Shown here: one piece after another, positions 62,377 through 64,000 of the stretch | Position numbering within the stretch: position 1 is the stretch's first letter | Layout: the number at the start of each line of letters is the position of its first letter | Source of the DNA: Deltaproteobacteria bacterium | GTDB lineage: Bacteria; UBA10199; JADGCS01 | DNA length: 64,000 nucleotides | Direction: 5' to 3' | Assembly (NCBI GenBank): GCA_024233595.1 | Contig: JACKPK010000002.1 | Location: 62,001-126,000 of the forward strand | The notes under the pieces: generated by a model | Seen by the model: only the letters and a program-made list of their open reading frames with translations | Databases searched by the model: none | What the model was told of the DNA's origin: nothing | Translations under genes and position numbers: made by a program

Positions 62377-63317
62377 GCACCCTTTGCACAAAATGATCCA
62401 GTTCGCTGTCCTGAACACGTACGTGGCCACGCTCTTGAAACAATCACGCTTTCTCAAAACATATTCGCTCGGTCGATGTTTACCCACAATTATAAATTAC
62501 TCGGCAAAGGAATTCAGATCATCTGGATGGTGTGTGAGTTTGGTGTGAGATTTGGTATTGCTACCGGAAGCTTCCGCCTTCGTCCACCACGGCAGACTAC
62601 GGCGCGACAAGGTCCGCACCACTAAAGCTTCGGCGCGACAGGTAAAGGTGCCTAGGTGAAAAAGTTCTACTGCTCGAAGATGTCATTGCGAGAATTGAAA
62701 CGACGACGCAATCTAGTCTTTAGTCTCGCGTTCTAGGGGCTCGTTATTATTGTACCTAGAAGCTTAAGTACCTAGGAGCCTAAGAAGTTTGAGGCTATAT
62801 TTGATTCCATCCTTCACTATTCACTAAAATGTAGTGGCGTTCGAGAACGGCCAAAATTATAAAATTATGGTCGCTCCTCCACCAGGCGCTGCGCCCGCCT
62901 CTGGGGTGTGGGGTAGGCCCCGATGCCTGCCGTTTCAGGAAGATGGTTTGGACTTATGCGATATTGATCGAAGACAGCCACGGGGGTTACCTACAGAAAA
63001 TCACATGACGAAGGTAAAAACTGCTGACGCAATCTAGTATTTGTTGATTATGTTCCTGGACTGGCGTCGTGAAACTCCTCTGATGACGTAGGAGTGCCAT
63101 TGCGATCAGTCCGCCTTCCTCTACGTTCGTCTAAGACGAACCGGAAGGCTGGTAAACCCAAGGCACGGCAAACAAACCAGTCTCGAACCATGTTTTTATA
63201 TTTTTTTAAAATATTAAATAAAATTAATTATATGTTATTTAAAATTTTTTACGTACGTACTCAGTACACGTACTTTAAAATCACGCTTCATGAATGAGCC
63301 TCTGATGGAGTTCATTA
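62377..63317. other. Repeat-rich intergenic region without intact gene
   Basis: The first part (to about 62460) still holds the frameshifted C-terminus of the phosphodiesterase. Then follow a dispersed repeat (62574-62612, same family as 33061-33109), an ATTGCG...CGCAAT dyad (62685-62712), a GC-rich short repeat (62907-62932, cf. 53097), a hairpin around 63121-63147 (GTTCGTCTAAGACGAAC) and a GTACGTAC-core hairpin at 63245-63280. No supported coding region. Confidence 0.7.
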
Positions 63318-63794
63318 ATGTCACCAAAACTCACAACCCCATCTCTTTCGCCTGTGGTTGCTAATCATGCGACTTCAACAGGATCTGACACTCAGACCCA
63401 AGGTGTTGCGACATCCCCAAGTGCTGGTGTTGCAGCAAGTGGTGCTGTTGACACGTCAACAGTTGTTCAGGGATCCGAACTTTCATTAAGCAGGTTGGTG
63501 AATCCCAACCGATTTTTTAATTACCCCAAATGGGTTGCTGTATCCCCGGGAAGGAAAGAGGAGGTCAGTTGTCATGGAACGTCCACTTTGCCAAAAATGA
63601 AAAAATACGTGTCAGACAAGCAAAAGCAAGCAAGGATCATGCAAAAAATCCTACGACAATGCGCCGATAATATCCAAACGCATCAAGATGATTTGGTGCC
63701 AGGTGACGATTTAGAAAAATTCCTTCAAAAAATGCATCCCTTGGTTTTTGCAAACTTACCCAATTTGTTTGATGAGCTCGCCGTGCAGGAATGA
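63318..63794 (+). CDS. Small protein with Ser/Thr-rich N-terminus, unknown
   Basis: The protein has 158 residues. GGAG lies about 9 bases before the ATG. The first 60 residues are Ser/Thr/Ala/Val-rich and disordered. The C-terminal half is helical (QARIMQKILRQCADNIQTHQ; LEKFLQKMHPLVFANLPNLF). No signal peptide, no recognised family. In style it resembles the unknown proteins of families A and B, but no shared motif was found. Confidence 0.55.
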   Translation: MSPKLTTPSLSPVVANHATSTGSDTQTQGVATSPSAGVAASGAVDTSTVVQGSELSLSRLVNPNRFFNYPKWVAVSPGRKEEVSCHGTSTLPKMKKYVSDKQKQARIMQKILRQCADNIQTHQDDLVPGDDLEKFLQKMHPLVFANLPNLFDELAVQE

Positions 63795-63830
63795 ATTGAT
63801 TCCTTATCTTCGCAGGGCTAAACAGTCCGG

Positions 63831-64000
63831 GTGATTCACCCTTGGCAAAAATACATTCTGCATCCACTCACAGCTCTTCTTTTGGCAATCGGGAGCGCGT
63901 TGTTTTTTAAGCGCTATGAGTTTGTCGCCTTCCCTTATTCTTGGTTTGTGACAGCCGTCTTGGTGTTTGTGGGTTATCTTTTGCTTTCTAAAAAATACGA
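63831..64000 (+). CDS. Membrane protein, N-terminal fragment
   Basis: The gene is cut by the window end. GTG 63831 opens after an in-frame stop 12 bases upstream. Visible: IHPWQKYILHPLTALLLAIG as the first membrane segment and WFVTAVLVFVGYLLLSKKY as the second. The family cannot be judged from 56 residues. Confidence 0.5.
   Translation, partial: MIHPWQKYILHPLTALLLAIGSALFFKRYEFVAFPYSWFVTAVLVFVGYLLLSKKY

Noticed and set aside
62834..63297. Two short plus-strand open frames
   Set aside because: They cross palindromic repeats, have no ribosome-binding site and show no protein-like composition.

Overview
The window reads as chromosomal DNA of a Gram-negative, free-living bacterium. It encodes lipoproteins, a secretin, a TolC channel and an MlaC-like lipid carrier, together with complete biosynthetic enzymes. 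Gene content resembles deltaproteobacterial or Bdellovibrionota-type lineages: a PilMNOQ/MSHA-type pilus operon, System II cytochrome c maturation with separate ResB and CcsA, an ECF sigma/NrsF pair, thrombospondin type 3 lipoproteins and many TPR proteins. Base composition looks moderate (mid-40s % GC by eye). The exact lineage cannot be fixed without a tree.

Layout. 0-5 kb: type IV pilus/MSHA assembly operon (ATPase fragment, GspB/TPR protein, PilM, PilN, PilO, and PilQ carrying an N-terminal PilP-like part), closed by a strong terminator. 5-8.4 kb: resB-ccsA on the minus strand. 8.6-19.9 kb: housekeeping (DUF1178, COG0523 GTPase, gpmI, comF, suhB, cysDN, ruvX, pgi, CBS protein) and two thrombospondin-repeat lipoproteins. 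20-27.4 kb: a Gln-rich tail-anchored protein, mfd, and a large unknown helical protein. 27.4-28.85 kb: a decayed gene region. 28.85-30.9 kb: ECF sigma factor with NrsF-type anti-sigma, and cmoA. 32-33.3 kb: tRNA-Val and tRNA-Asp surrounded by broken and inverted tRNA copies and dispersed repeats. 33.6-38.8 kb: two unknown paralogues flanking a 697-residue membrane protein. 38.8-42.3 kb: hisB, hisH, a membrane protein, a UbiB-family kinase. 42.3-43.9 kb: an Xre regulator coupled to a nucleotidyltransferase, a likely toxin-antitoxin or defence pair. 43.9-46.2 kb: glycosyltransferase and ilvD. 46.4-50.4 kb: three tandem unknown paralogues. 50.4-58.2 kb: Asp/Thr-rich lipoprotein, xerC, a three-unit hairpin array, hslVU, argB-argF-argG. 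58.2-62.4 kb: TPR protein, TolC-like channel, lipidated MlaC-like protein and a frameshifted phosphodiesterase. 62.4-64 kb: repeat-rich intergenic DNA, a small unknown gene and a partial membrane protein.

The most novel material is the two families of uncharacterised proteins (33.6-38.8 and 46.4-50.4 kb). In the second family, two of the three leaders carry a hairpin with the same GCGAA loop. Next come the covarying hairpin array between xerC and hslV, the palindromic tRNA graveyard, and the HTH-nucleotidyltransferase pair with a direct-repeat operator candidate.
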